In this document: positions 44,233 to 54,039 of the stretch, in pieces
How the letters are laid out: every line of letters starts with the position of its first letter
Position numbering within the stretch: the stretch's first letter is position 1
Origin: Thermocrispum agreste DSM 44070
GTDB lineage: Bacteria > Actinomycetota > Actinomycetes > Mycobacteriales > Pseudonocardiaceae
Length of the DNA stretch: 64,000 nucleotides
Assembly: GCF_000427905.1 (NCBI RefSeq)
Contig: NZ_ATYX01000009.1
Span: 110,532 to 174,531 of the forward strand
Reading direction: 5' to 3'
Position numbers and translations under genes: made by a program
Notes under the pieces: generated by a model
What the model saw: the letters and a program-made list of their open reading frames with translations, nothing else
Told to the model about the DNA's origin: nothing
Databases searched by the model: none

Positions 44233-45102
44233 TACCACCAGGCCAGGTGTGCACGCCACCAGGCCGAGCACGCCGAACACCACAGCGGCCGCGACCCCGT
44301 GCGCGGCGCCGAAACCCGCGGCGGCGAAACCGGCCGCGCATGCCGCCTCCCGCGGCCCCCAGCCGCCGACGCCGATCGGCAGCGACATCGCCACCAGCGC
44401 CAGCACCGCCAGCGGAAACATGTCGGCCACCGGCGCGGTGTCGTCAACCGCCCGGGCGGCGACGACGAACACCACGAGATGTCCGGCCACGGCAAGCACG
44501 GAGAGCACCAGTACGACCAGCGCACCTGTTCCGGTCAGGGCGGAGCTGATCTCCGCGCGCAACGCGCGGACCCTCTCGGTACCGGCGGCCACGGCCACGA
44601 CGGCGACGAGCAGCATGCCCGCGACGACCACCAGCGCCGCATTCTTCGTCGCGAGTTCGGCGAAGATCCGGCGCAGCTGGGGGTGTCCGATCAGGGCCAC
44701 CGTGCCGAGGATCAGCAGCGCCACCTGGCCGGCAAGTCGTTCGTAGACCACCGTCCGCACCCCGCGGGCGACGTTTCCGGTGAGGCGGCCGAACCGGATC
44801 CCGCGATGCGCGTCCCCCACGACGCCCGCGGGCAACACGGAGTTGAGCAGCTGGGCACGGTAGTACTCGGCGAGCGCCGGGCCGAAACGCAGTTCGCAGC
44901 CGGTTCGGCGAGCGATCAGGCACCACCTGGCCGCGCAGCACGCCGTCGCCGCCAGTCCGATGCCCGACGCGATCAGCATCTCGGCGCTGCCGACCCTGGC
45001 GAATCCGGCGGCGACACCGTCCGCACCGAACTGCACGACGAGCAGCGCCACGACGGCCGCGGCCACCACCCAGCGGAAGGCCGGACGCAACCGCCGGTTC
45101 AC
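43927..45102 (-). CDS. LPG-synthase-TM (UPF0104) membrane protein with antisense tail
   Basis: A 391-residue protein. Residues 1-290 form the multi-helix lysylphosphatidylglycerol-synthase-like membrane domain ([60 protein letters not shown]). The domain ends at about 44232. The last 100 residues are the antisense of the DoxX gene: hydrophilic, Gln/Asp/Arg-rich and unlike the family, so the natural stop seems lost. The GTG overlaps the PTPS-like gene stop (GTGA). It is the last gene of a four-gene operon. Confidence 0.8.
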   Translation of the reverse strand: MNRRLRPAFRWVVAAAVVALLVVQFGADGVAAGFARVGSAEMLIASGIGLAATACCAARWCLIARRTGCELRFGPALAEYYRAQLLNSVLPAGVVGDAHRGIRFGRLTGNVARGVRTVVYERLAGQVALLILGTVALIGHPQLRRIFAELATKNAALVVVAGMLLVAVVAVAAGTERVRALRAEISSALTGTGALVVLVLSVLAVAGHLVVFVVAARAVDDTAPVADMFPLAVLALVAMSLPIGVGGWGPREAACAAGFAAAGFGAAHGVAAAVVFGVLGLVACTPGLVVLPADAVGKRERMGPAVPGDEGEQHQQDGGHDRAAGRAHRELGDDRTDHHGGQAQRREAAQQRDQQADRAGELDQTGQVPEPVAEADAIERLGDVGVATQHG

Positions 45103-45485
45103 AGCTGCCGCTCGTAGGAGGCCCAGGCCACGTGGGACTCGCGCAGCGTGACCTTGAGTCCGGTCAGGTTCGGCATGGCCAGGTGAGCGATGCGGTCCGC
45201 GAGCCGGTCGGCGATGACCTTGGCCAGGAACTCGGTCGACGTGTTCCGGCCCGCGAAGGCGGGCTCGTCGTCCAGATTGCGGTAGTTGAGCTCGGCGACG
45301 ACCGCGGACAGTTCCCGGGCGGCGAGCCCGATGTCCAGCAGGATGCCGTCCTCGGTGAGTTCCGGGCCGCTGAACGTCGCGTCGACCACGTAGGTCGCGC
45401 CGTGCAGCCGCTGCGCGGGGCCGAACACCTCGCCACGGAAACTGTGGGCGATCATCAGGTGATCGCGCACGGTCACGGTGAACAT
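45099..45485 (-). CDS. 6-pyruvoyl-tetrahydropterin-synthase-like protein
   Basis: A 128-residue protein of the PTPS/QueD fold. It opens with [19 protein letters not shown] and has [27 protein letters not shown] and [19 protein letters not shown], the fold's core. The zinc site is altered: His14 and His28 remain, but the usual HGH is HGA (Ala30), and the catalytic cysteine of true PTPS is absent from the preceding loop. A related, atypical reaction or binding role is likely. The ATG at 45485 lies 4 nt after the preceding stop. Confidence 0.85.
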   Translation of the reverse strand: MFTVTVRDHLMIAHSFRGEVFGPAQRLHGATYVVDATFSGPELTEDGILLDIGLAARELSAVVAELNYRNLDDEPAFAGRNTSTEFLAKVIADRLADRIAHLAMPNLTGLKVTLRESHVAWASYERQL

Positions 45486-45489
45486 GCGA

Positions 45490-46122
45490 TCACCGTACGC
45501 CGCCGGGGGCACGATCTCCGAGGATCGCCTCGCCCTTGGTCAGCCACGCGACGCCGAACGCCACCGTGGCGATCGCCTCCAGCCACAGCACCGGCCGCAG
45601 GTCGTCCAGGCCGCCGATCAGCTCGACGACGGCGACGAGCACCAGGCACGCCACGATGATCAGTCCGGTGACCAGGTACATCTCGTTGCGGCGGCGTTTG
45701 CGGCCTGCCGGGCGTGCCGTGTCGCTCTTGCGGAACTCGATCAGGCAGAAGTAGGCGAAGGTCGCGAACAGCACGACGGCGAAGGCGATGTGCAGCACGC
45801 CGCTCACCGTGCTGGTGACCCGCGCATTCCCGGGGACCGGGAACAGCGCCACCCCGATCGCCGAGATTCCGGCGACGATGCTGGCCACCCGGTCGCTGCG
45901 GGCGTAGCCGCGGTAGAACAGCAGGAACACGCCGATGGCGCACATCGTGCCGACGTAGACGTCGCGCATGCTCGAGTGGTAGTAGCCGCTGATCGAATAC
46001 AACAGCTCGCCGTCGGCGATCGCGGTGCCGAGGATCAGCACGAACGGCAGCGCGATCCCCATCAGGCCGAGCCCGCGGCGCAGGAACAGATAGGAACGAA
46101 CCAGCTGAGTGGCGTCGTGCAC
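45490..46122 (-). CDS. Multi-pass membrane protein, function unknown
   Basis: A 210-residue protein with about six hydrophobic helices: [87 protein letters not shown] and [15 protein letters not shown]. The [16 protein letters not shown] loop after the first helix resembles a conserved element of DUF998-like membrane proteins. It sits between the dehydrogenase (25 bp) and PTPS-like (4 bp) genes and is presumably part of the same pathway. Confidence 0.75.
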   Translation of the reverse strand: MHDATQLVRSYLFLRRGLGLMGIALPFVLILGTAIADGELLYSISGYYHSSMRDVYVGTMCAIGVFLLFYRGYARSDRVASIVAGISAIGVALFPVPGNARVTSTVSGVLHIAFAVVLFATFAYFCLIEFRKSDTARPAGRKRRRNEMYLVTGLIIVACLVLVAVVELIGGLDDLRPVLWLEAIATVAFGVAWLTKGEAILGDRAPGGVR

Positions 46123-46147
46123 CGGGTCAGCGTAAACCCGGGCAAGA

Positions 46148-47107
46148 TCAGTACACCACGCGATGGCACAGCGCAGGCAACGATCCGTCGGCCAGCGCGG
46201 GCAGCACGCGGGGCAGGTCGTCGAAGCGGCTTTCCCCCGTGATCAACGCGTCGAACCGGGCATCCCGCAGCATGCTCAACGCCAATGCCATCCGCTCGGC
46301 GTGCGTCCTGTCGGGCCGGGCCACCGTGCCGACCTGGCTCGATCGCACCGACAGCCGCGCCGAGTGGAAGCGCTCGCCGAGCGGCAGGCGTACCTCCTGG
46401 TCGCCGTACCAGCTCAGCTCGATCACCCGGCCATCGGTGCGGAGCAGGTCGAGGGCGGTGCGCAGCCCTTGCTCGGTGGCGCTGGCGTGCAGCACGAGAT
46501 CACAGTCGCGCGCCGCCTCGTGCGGCGCCACGAACTCCGCTCCGATGGCCTCTGCCACGGATCGGCGAGCCGGATCGACGTCGACCAGCTGCAGCCGGAG
46601 CCCGGGGAAGGCGGCCAGCAGGGCCGCCACGGCACAACCGACCATGCCGGCACCGACGACCGCCACCCGGTCGCCGATCAGCGGCCTGGCGTCCCACAAA
46701 GCGTTGATCGCTGTCTCGACGGTGCCCGCCAGGACGGCACGAGCGGCAGGCACCTCGTCCGGTACCACGGCCACGGCGGCCGCAGGCACGACGTAGTGCG
46801 TCTGATGCGGGTAGAGGCAGAAGACGGTCCGGCCGGCCAGGTGCGGCGGCCCCTCCCGGACCACGCCGACATTGAGGTAGCCGTACTTCACCGGTCCGCC
46901 GAAGTTCCCTTCCTGGAACGGAGCGCGCATCACCTCGTACTGGCCGACCGGAACGCGTCCGGTGAACACCAGGGTTTCGGTCCCCCGGCTGATCGCGCTG
47001 TAGCGGGTATCGACCAGCACGTCGTCCGGGTCGGTGCGTTCCACCGAGCACGGCCTGATCTCACCGACGCCCGGTGCACTGACCCAGAACGCGCGCGCCG
47101 GTGTCAC
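46148..47107 (-). CDS. Zinc-type alcohol dehydrogenase (MDR family)
   Basis: A 319-residue medium-chain dehydrogenase. RYSAISRGTETLVFTGRVP and KYGYLNVGVVREGPPHLAGRTVF form the catalytic domain; VAVVGAGMVGCAVAALLA near residue 160 is the NAD(P)-binding fold, and LVDVDPARRSVAEAIGAEF follows with an Asp favouring NAD. The classical structural zinc cysteines are missing. The GTG at 47107 is taken because GGAGGG precedes it by 6 nt; upstream codons are unconserved. It heads the minus-strand operon with the membrane, PTPS-like and LPG-type proteins, so it likely acts in the same unknown pathway. Confidence 0.85.
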   Translation of the reverse strand: MTPARAFWVSAPGVGEIRPCSVERTDPDDVLVDTRYSAISRGTETLVFTGRVPVGQYEVMRAPFQEGNFGGPVKYGYLNVGVVREGPPHLAGRTVFCLYPHQTHYVVPAAAVAVVPDEVPAARAVLAGTVETAINALWDARPLIGDRVAVVGAGMVGCAVAALLAAFPGLRLQLVDVDPARRSVAEAIGAEFVAPHEAARDCDLVLHASATEQGLRTALDLLRTDGRVIELSWYGDQEVRLPLGERFHSARLSVRSSQVGTVARPDRTHAERMALALSMLRDARFDALITGESRFDDLPRVLPALADGSLPALCHRVVY

Positions 47108-47320
47108 TGCTGCCCTCCAGGAATGCGTGCTCGTCGGCGGCCGAGTTCGACCGTGGAGTCCCACCATAGATCGACTGCACACGACGCGCCGGTCGCCGTC
47201 GGACTCCGTCAGCCCGGTCGAGCCCAGCCCTCCCCGTGCCGTGAATCGCCCCGCCACCAGCCCGCGCATCCGGTTGGGCTTCGTGGCGGGACGTCACGTT
47301 CGCCATCCCGGACCACGGGG

Positions 47321-47349
47321 GTCCGCATACGTTCCGGAGTCCGCATACG
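47321..47349. repeat. 11-bp direct repeat in the gap before the lamin-tail gene
   Basis: GTCCGCATACG occurs at 47321-47331 and 47339-47349, an 18-bp period. The 261-bp gap between 47108 and 47368 otherwise shows no gene; the repeat lies just past the 3' end of the minus-strand lamin-tail gene. Confidence 0.6.
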
Positions 47350-47368
47350 GTCCCGGTGCCCGCGCTGG

Positions 47369-47815
47369 TCAGCAGTACTTGGCGCTTCCCTTACTGCCCC
47401 AGGAGCACTTGTCCAGCAGCCGGTTGTTGGGCGACCGCAGGTAGGCGGTGTCCCCCGTGTTGTTCCAGACGTGCCAGCTGCGTCCCCAGTACCGATTCAG
47501 GTAGTTGTTCGTGCCCTTGCCGGTCCGGACGTAGATGACCTTGCCCGGCTTCAGCTTGGTGGTGCCGAACACGTACCGGTGACCGGCTTCGTCCTGCAGC
47601 CGGTATCCGGTGATCGTCTTGGTCTGCTTCGCGGTGTTCTTGATGACGACGTACTCGCCGTTCAAGCTCTTGTTGGACCTGGTGTCCGTCCCCGGAGAGT
47701 TGTACTGCACCTTGTAGATCACCACTGCCCCGGCAGCTTGCGCCGTCGCCGAGGACACCATCGTTCCGGCCAGGGTCAGCACCGCCACCCCCAGCACGGC
47801 CGCTACTCTCCGCAT
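47369..47815 (-). CDS. Secreted lamin-tail-domain protein
   Basis: A 148-residue exported protein. Residues 1-28 form a signal peptide (MRRVAAVLGVAVLTLAGTMV...ATAQA). The mature part is a lamin-tail domain (LTD): IYKVQYNSPGTDTRSNKSLNGEYVVIKNTAKQTKTITGYRL, with the strand order ending in GDTAYLRSPNNRLLDKCSW. Two cysteines near the C-terminus may form a disulfide. LTD proteins in actinobacteria are usually small surface or extracellular proteins of unknown role. GGAG lies 7-8 nt before the ATG. Not in an operon. Confidence 0.88.
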   Translation of the reverse strand: MRRVAAVLGVAVLTLAGTMVSSATAQAAGAVVIYKVQYNSPGTDTRSNKSLNGEYVVIKNTAKQTKTITGYRLQDEAGHRYVFGTTKLKPGKVIYVRTGKGTNNYLNRYWGRSWHVWNNTGDTAYLRSPNNRLLDKCSWGSKGSAKYC

Positions 47816-48002
47816 TCACTTCTCCTCACTTCGGTAACCGTCCGCGAGAATGTGATCGACCGAGACCGACCAGCAGTTACCCACTGCTACAAGTTCACCG
47901 GATCTGCTGTTAGTCAGTGACTCGTTGCCAAGGCCGCTGCGCAGCACGCGCAGCCGCCAACCGGAATCGGATCGGCCGTCGCCCGGCGGTACAGTCACCA
48001 CC

Positions 48003-48476
48003 GTGCTGGAGCATCCCAACGTCATCCGCGTCGTCGAGGCGCTGCGCGCGCACGGGGAGACCTCCGAAGTCCGCGCCTTCACCGAGCCGGTGCCCACCGC
48101 CACGGCCGCGGCCGAGCAGCTCGGCGTGGAAGTCGGCGCGATCGCCAACAGCTTGATCTTCGACGCCGACGGTGAGGCGGTGCTGATCCTGGCCAGCGGC
48201 GCGCACCGGGTGGACACCGAGCGCTGCGCCAAGCTGCTGGAGGTCGGCAAGCTCCGCCGGGCGAAGCCGGAATTCGTCCGCCAGGCCACCGGGCAGCCCA
48301 TCGGCGGGGTCGCCCCGGTCGGCCACCCGGCTCCGCTGCGCACACTGGTGGACACCTGGCTCCGTCGCTACGAGACGGTCTGGGCCGCTGCCGGCCATCC
48401 CAACACCGTCTTCCCCACCACCTTCGACACACTGCTGCGCATCACCGGCGGGACCGCTGCCGACGTCGGCGACTGA
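48003..48476 (+). CDS. YbaK/EbsC-family aminoacyl-tRNA deacylase
   Basis: A 157-residue editing-domain protein. VLEHPNVIRVVEALRAHG, AAAEQLGVEVGAIANSLIFDADGEAVLILASGAHRVD, then VRQATGQPIGGVAPVGHP form the YbaK/ProX fold; the Lys-containing active-site segment KLRRAKPEFVRQATG is present. It likely hydrolyses mischarged tRNA (for example Ala- or Cys-tRNAPro). The GTG at 48003 is preceded 7 nt upstream by TACAGT, a leaderless arrangement. A small hairpin follows its stop. Confidence 0.88.
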   Translation: MLEHPNVIRVVEALRAHGETSEVRAFTEPVPTATAAAEQLGVEVGAIANSLIFDADGEAVLILASGAHRVDTERCAKLLEVGKLRRAKPEFVRQATGQPIGGVAPVGHPAPLRTLVDTWLRRYETVWAAAGHPNTVFPTTFDTLLRITGGTAADVGD

Positions 48477-48483
48477 CGCGGAC

Positions 48484-48500
48484 CCGGCTCACTGAGCCGG
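48484..48500 (+). terminator. Short hairpin after the YbaK-type gene
   Basis: CCGGCTCACTGAGCCGG is a 17-bp inverted repeat, 8 nt after the stop codon. The loop is very small, so it may be a weak terminator. Confidence 0.5.
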
Positions 48501-48598
48501 TGACCCCTCCCACCCCACACCCGCGTCGCCCGTCGAAGCCTTGACGGCACACCACCCGACAGGCGAAAGTGAACCATCTTCACGTTTGGGTGGTCGTC

Positions 48599-49825
48599 AT
48601 GAGCACGGTGCTGGTCGAGCCGACCGAGAACGTCCGCTGGCCGTGGACGCTGCGCTACAACACGGCCTGGGTCGGCGTGATGGTCGGCTTCTACGGGCCG
48701 ATCCAGGTGCTGCTGCCGAACCAGGCGGAAGCCATCGCCGCCGAGTCGAAGGAAACCGTGCTGGCGTGGGTGTTCGGCATCGGCGCAGCCTTCTCGACGG
48801 TGTTCAACCCGCTGTGGGGTGCGCTGTCGGACCGGACGCTGTCCCGCTTCGGCAGGCGGCTGCCGTGGATCGCGGTCGGTGGGCTGGCCGGCGCGGCAAG
48901 CCTGGTCCTGCTCTCGGCCGCCGACACGGTCGCCGAGCTGGTCATCGGCTGGTGCCTGGTGCAGACCGCGCTCAACGCCCCGTGGGCCGCACTCACCGCC
49001 GTAGTGCCCGATCAAGTGCCGCGGAGGCAACGCGGCGCCGCCGCGGGGTATCTCGGGTTGGCGCAGATGCTGGGCGTGGTGATCGCCACCGGGCTGGCCG
49101 GTGTGCTGCCCGGTGCCGCGGGCTACCTCGCCTGCGCGGTGGTGCTGCTGGTCAGCCTGGTGCCGTTCCTGCTGCAGCGGCGTGACCCGCCGTTGCCACC
49201 CGAGCAGCGACCACCGTGGGACCTGCGCGCTTTCCTCCGCGGCTTCTGGGTCAGCCCGCGCCGGTACCCGGACTTCGGCTGGGCGTGGCTGACCAGGTTC
49301 CTGCTGAACTTGTCCAACGGGCTGCTGCTGGCGTATCTGCTGTACTACCTGCGCGACGAACTGGGCATCGCCGACGCCGAGGGCGCCCTGCTGGTGCTGA
49401 CCGTGGTCAACGTGCTCGGCGTGATGGCCGCGGTGCTGATCGCCGGCGTGTGGTCGGACCGGCTGGCTCGCCGCAAGGTCTTCGTCATCGTCTCCGGCCT
49501 GATCATGGCCGCGGCCGCGTTCCTGCTGGCCGGCGTCGCCACCTACCCGGTCGCGATCATCGCCGCCGCGGTGGTCGGCATCGGCTTCGGCGTCTACACC
49601 TCGGTGGACTTCGCGTTGATCACCCAGGTGCTGCCCGCGGCCGCGGACCGCGGCAAGGACCTCGGCGTGCTCAACATCTCCAACACGCTGCCGCAGGTGG
49701 TGGCTCCCGCGCTGGCCGCGCCGCTGGTCACCCAGCTCGGCGGCTATCCGGCGCTGTTCGCCGCGTCCGGGCTGGTCGCGGTCCTCGGCGCGGTGCTCGT
49801 CGGCAGGATCACCTCGGTGGCGTGA
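48599..49825 (+). CDS. MFS transporter, probable sugar/beta-glucoside uptake
   Basis: A 408-residue major facilitator with 12 hydrophobic segments in two halves. The family loop DRTLSRFGRRLPW occurs between helices 2 and 3 and its counterpart SDRLARRKV in the second half. It lies 42 bp before a GH1 beta-glucosidase on the same strand, so its likely cargo is a beta-linked disaccharide or glycoside. The ATG at 48599 has GGGTGG about 5 nt upstream; a GTG at 48569 is an alternative. A small inverted repeat GTGAA-N5-TTCAC at 48569-48583 might be an operator. Confidence 0.85.
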   Translation: MSTVLVEPTENVRWPWTLRYNTAWVGVMVGFYGPIQVLLPNQAEAIAAESKETVLAWVFGIGAAFSTVFNPLWGALSDRTLSRFGRRLPWIAVGGLAGAASLVLLSAADTVAELVIGWCLVQTALNAPWAALTAVVPDQVPRRQRGAAAGYLGLAQMLGVVIATGLAGVLPGAAGYLACAVVLLVSLVPFLLQRRDPPLPPEQRPPWDLRAFLRGFWVSPRRYPDFGWAWLTRFLLNLSNGLLLAYLLYYLRDELGIADAEGALLVLTVVNVLGVMAAVLIAGVWSDRLARRKVFVIVSGLIMAAAAFLLAGVATYPVAIIAAAVVGIGFGVYTSVDFALITQVLPAAADRGKDLGVLNISNTLPQVVAPALAAPLVTQLGGYPALFAASGLVAVLGAVLVGRITSVA

Positions 49826-49867
49826 CAGGCACATGAAAAGTCACACGACGAACCGGAAAGGCAGCCG

Positions 49868-51229
<1,362 letters not shown>

Positions 51230-51235
<6 letters not shown>

Positions 51236-51259
51236 CCGGTCCCTGGGGACCGGTCATGC
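51230..51259. repeat. Perfect inverted repeat across the beta-glucosidase stop codon
   Basis: GCATGACCGGTCCC (51230-51243) and GGGACCGGTCATGC (51246-51259) are perfect 14-bp arms with a 2-nt centre. The TGA stop (51233-51235) lies in the left arm. It is followed 7 bp later by a second, larger hairpin. Confidence 0.85.
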
Positions 51260-51265
51260 CCTGGA

Positions 51266-51310
51266 GTGAGCCCGAGGGCGCACGGAACGCCCACGCGCCC
51301 TCGGGCTCAC
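51266..51310. terminator. Strong bidirectional terminator between converging genes
   Basis: A perfect 16-bp stem GTGAGCCCGAGGGCGC (51266-51281) / GCGCCCTCGGGCTCAC (51295-51310) with a 13-nt loop. It lies between the rightward beta-glucosidase and the leftward acyl-CoA dehydrogenase and probably serves both. Confidence 0.85.
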
Positions 51311-51330
51311 CGGCACCTGACCTCCAGCGC

Positions 51331-52956
51331 TCAGCCCGTGACGACGCGCTCGAGGATGGCTTTGGTGTTCACACCGGCAGGCAGGGTCCCGAAGGCGACG
51401 CCCCAGTCGCGGCTCAACCGCGTGGCGCAGAAGGCGTCCGCGACCGCGGCGTTGCCCTGCATGTGCAGCAGGGCCCCCTGCAGCACCATGGCCATCAGCT
51501 CGACCACCCGCCGGGTTCGGTACTCCAGGTTGCCGGGGTCCGACAGTTCCTTGCGCACCAGCGCGATGGCCTCGTCCAACCGCGGGTCCACCCCAGCGGC
51601 CTTGTCGACCTCGTCGAAGTAGGCCTGCAACGACTCCGGCTGCTTGGCCATGGCGCGCAGCGCGTCCAGCGCCGCGACGTTGCCGGAGCCTTCCCAGATG
51701 GACATCAGCGGGGACTCCCGGAACAGCCGCGGCATCCCGGATTCCTCCACGTAACCGTTGCCGCCGAGGCATTCCAGCGCTTCCGCGGCGTGCGCGGGCG
51801 CTCGCTTGCACACCCAGTACTTCGACACCGCCAGGGCCATGCGGCGCAGCTGCGCTTCGTGCTCGTCGCCAGCCGCCGCCCGGTCGACGGCCGCAGCCAA
51901 CCGCATCGCGACGGTCGTCGCTGCTTCCGCCTCGATCGCCAGGTCGGCCAGCACGTTGGCCATCAGTGGCTTGTCGATCAGCAGGCCGCCGAATGCCGAG
52001 CGGTGCCGCGCGTGGTGCACCGCCTGCAGCAGGCCCGCGTACATCCCGGCGGCCGAGCCGATGGTGCAGTCCAGCCGGGTCATGTTGACCATGTGAATGA
52101 TCGTCTGGATGCCGCGGCCCTCTTCCCCGACCAGGTAGCCGACCGCTTCGTCGTACTCGATCTCGGCGGACGCGTTCGACCGGTTGCCCAGCTTGTCCTT
52201 CAGCCGCTGCAGGCGCATCGGGTTGCGCGTGCCGTCCGGCAGGATCCGCGGCACCAGGAAACACGACAGGCCACCGGGCGCCTGCGCCAGCGCCAGGAAG
52301 ATGTCCGACATCGGCGCGGACGTGAACCACTTGTGCCCGACGAGCAGGTAGTGATCGCCGTTGGGGGTGGCCCGCGTGGTGTTGGCGCGCACGTCCGAGC
52401 CACCCTGCTTCTCCGTCATCGACATGCCCGCGATGAGACCGCGCTTGGACATGGGTTCGCGCAACCCGTAGTCGTACACACGGGACGCAAGCAGCGGCTC
52501 GAACCGCTCGGCCAGCTCCGGCTCTTCGCGCAGCGCAGGCACCGCCGCATACGTCATCGAGATCGGGCAGATGTGCCCGGGATCGGCCAGCGTCCACACG
52601 AACGTCTTGGCGGCGCGGGCCAGATGAGCCCCCGGCCTGCTGTCGGCCCACGGTGCGGCGTGCAAGCCGTTCTCCACCGCCACCTGCATCAGTTCGTGCC
52701 AGTACGGGTGGAACTCGACCTCGTCGATGCGATGCCCGTAGCGGTCATGGGTGCGCAGCACCGGCGGGTTCTGCTCCGCCAGCCGTCCCCATTCCTGCGC
52801 CTGCTCGCTGCCGGCCAGCCGCCCCAGCGTATGCAGCTCCGCCTCCGCCCACTCCGCTCCCCCGGCGCGCACGCTCTCCAGCAACGCCGGATAGTTGGCG
52901 ACGTCGTGACCGGCTAGTGGCGGGACCTGGTTGGTGACCTCATGGGTTGGGGGCAT
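51331..52956 (-). CDS. AidB-type acyl-CoA dehydrogenase
   Basis: A 541-residue flavoprotein of the AidB branch of acyl-CoA dehydrogenases, the same length as E. coli AidB. GMSMTEKQGGSDVRANTT (177-194) and RLFRESPLMSIWEGSGNVAALD are hallmark AidB segments. AidB binds FAD and DNA and is part of the alkylation response in E. coli; in actinobacteria the role is less clear and it may be isovaleryl-CoA-dehydrogenase-like. The start overlaps the TetR gene by 17 bp, so the two are one transcript under the palindromic operator upstream of tetR. Confidence 0.92.
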   Translation of the reverse strand: MPPTHEVTNQVPPLAGHDVANYPALLESVRAGGAEWAEAELHTLGRLAGSEQAQEWGRLAEQNPPVLRTHDRYGHRIDEVEFHPYWHELMQVAVENGLHAAPWADSRPGAHLARAAKTFVWTLADPGHICPISMTYAAVPALREEPELAERFEPLLASRVYDYGLREPMSKRGLIAGMSMTEKQGGSDVRANTTRATPNGDHYLLVGHKWFTSAPMSDIFLALAQAPGGLSCFLVPRILPDGTRNPMRLQRLKDKLGNRSNASAEIEYDEAVGYLVGEEGRGIQTIIHMVNMTRLDCTIGSAAGMYAGLLQAVHHARHRSAFGGLLIDKPLMANVLADLAIEAEAATTVAMRLAAAVDRAAAGDEHEAQLRRMALAVSKYWVCKRAPAHAAEALECLGGNGYVEESGMPRLFRESPLMSIWEGSGNVAALDALRAMAKQPESLQAYFDEVDKAAGVDPRLDEAIALVRKELSDPGNLEYRTRRVVELMAMVLQGALLHMQGNAAVADAFCATRLSRDWGVAFGTLPAGVNTKAILERVVTG

Positions 52957-53545
52957 GCTGCACTCCTAACGCTCGCAGGGTGAACGCGGTCATCGCGGGC
53001 ACGATGTCGGGGTGATCGCCGGTGGACAGCGGGCCGATCAGCGCTTCCGCCACGGCCCCGACCAGCGCGGCGGCGGTCAGCTCCGCATCCTGTGGCGGCA
53101 GGACCCCGGCGGCGACGCCTTCGGCGACGTGCTTGGCGATGATGTCGCGGAATGCGCGCCGGTAGACCAGCCGTTCGGCGTCCACCGCGGGGTCGACCGG
53201 CTCGGCCAGCAGCGCGTAGGCCAGCCGGGGCGCCTTGAGCGCGCGCCGGGCGAACGTCTCGGTGACGGCCACGACCCGCTCGAGAGCATCACCGGACGCG
53301 CTCGCCTCGGCCACCGCGGACACCTCCCGGTCCACCACGGCCCGGAACAGCTCCACGGCCAGCGCCGACTTGCTGGGGAAATGCCGGTAGATGGTGCCGG
53401 TGGCAACACCTGCCCTGGCCGCGACCGCAGCCATCGTGCACCCTGTGTAGCCGTGTTCGGCCAGGACGTCGTGGGCGGCCTGCACGATCGCAGCCCGCTG
53501 GGCGTCCAGCCGGGCTTGCACGGCCGGTGTCCGGCGATACGCCAT
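52940..53545 (-). CDS. TetR-family regulator
   Basis: A 201-residue repressor. The N-terminal helix-turn-helix (about 15-65: AAIVQAAHDVLAEHGYTGCTMAAVAARAGVATGTIYRHFPSKSAL) is textbook TetR, with a helical ligand-binding domain behind it. It is the first gene of a two-gene unit with the AidB-type dehydrogenase. A perfect 11-bp-arm palindrome starts 3 bp upstream of its ATG, strongly suggesting autoregulation. The ligand may be an acyl-CoA or fatty acid by analogy with other dehydrogenase-linked TetR proteins. Confidence 0.93.
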   Translation of the reverse strand: MAYRRTPAVQARLDAQRAAIVQAAHDVLAEHGYTGCTMAAVAARAGVATGTIYRHFPSKSALAVELFRAVVDREVSAVAEASASGDALERVVAVTETFARRALKAPRLAYALLAEPVDPAVDAERLVYRRAFRDIIAKHVAEGVAAGVLPPQDAELTAAALVGAVAEALIGPLSTGDHPDIVPAMTAFTLRALGVQHAPNP

Positions 53546-53547
53546 GC

Positions 53548-53574
53548 AAGAAGTGAATCACGAATTCACTTCTT
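53548..53574. promoter_or_regulatory. Palindromic TetR operator
   Basis: AAGAAGTGAAT (53548-53558) and ATTCACTTCTT (53564-53574) are perfect 11-bp arms around CACGA. The site lies 3 bp upstream of the tetR start codon and 42 bp upstream of the divergent PPOX-fold gene, so it can control both directions. Confidence 0.85.
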
Positions 53575-53616
53575 CGCCAAGGGAATCGCCGCGCCGTCGT
53601 GGCCGTTGCACACGGC

Positions 53617-54039
53617 ATGCTCGACCATGCGCAACGAGACCTGTTGGACAAGGTGCGGCACGGTGTGCTGACCACGCTCAAGCGCGACGGCACCCCGCAG
53701 ATGTCGATCGTCGGGTTCGCCTACGACGACCAGGACCGGCTGATCCGCATTTCCGTCACCGACTCGCGGGCCAAGACGCGCAACCTGCGGCGGGATCCGC
53801 GCGCCAGCCTGCTGGTCACCCCGCCGTCCATGCGCGGTTACGTCGTCCTGGAAGGCACGGCCGAGCTCACGCCGGTCGCGCGGCAACCCGACGACGCGAC
53901 GGTCGACGAGCTGGTCGACCTCTATCGCACGATCGCCGGGGAGCATCCGGACTGGGCGGAGTTTCGCCAGGCCATGGTGGACGAGCGCAGGCTGGTGCTG
54001 CGTATCGCGGTCAGCCACACCTACGGGTGGCTCGCCTGA
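53617..54039 (+). CDS. PPOX-fold protein, probable F420- or flavin-dependent
   Basis: A 140-residue split-barrel protein of the pyridoxamine-5'-phosphate-oxidase-like superfamily. GVLTTLKRDGTPQMSIVGFAYDDQDRLIRISVTDSRAKTRNL, then RASLLVTPPSMRGYVVLEGTAEL is the core that binds flavin or deazaflavin F420 in actinobacterial members. It may reduce a small xenobiotic or quinone. A GTG at 53599 is also possible; neither start has a clear ribosome-binding site. It is divergent from the TetR/AidB unit and shares its operator. Confidence 0.8.
   Translation: MLDHAQRDLLDKVRHGVLTTLKRDGTPQMSIVGFAYDDQDRLIRISVTDSRAKTRNLRRDPRASLLVTPPSMRGYVVLEGTAELTPVARQPDDATVDELVDLYRTIAGEHPDWAEFRQAMVDERRLVLRIAVSHTYGWLA

Noticed and set aside
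52653-52937. Plus-strand Arg/Pro-rich ORF opposite the AidB-type gene
   Set aside because: Composition and position are those of a wrong-frame shadow.
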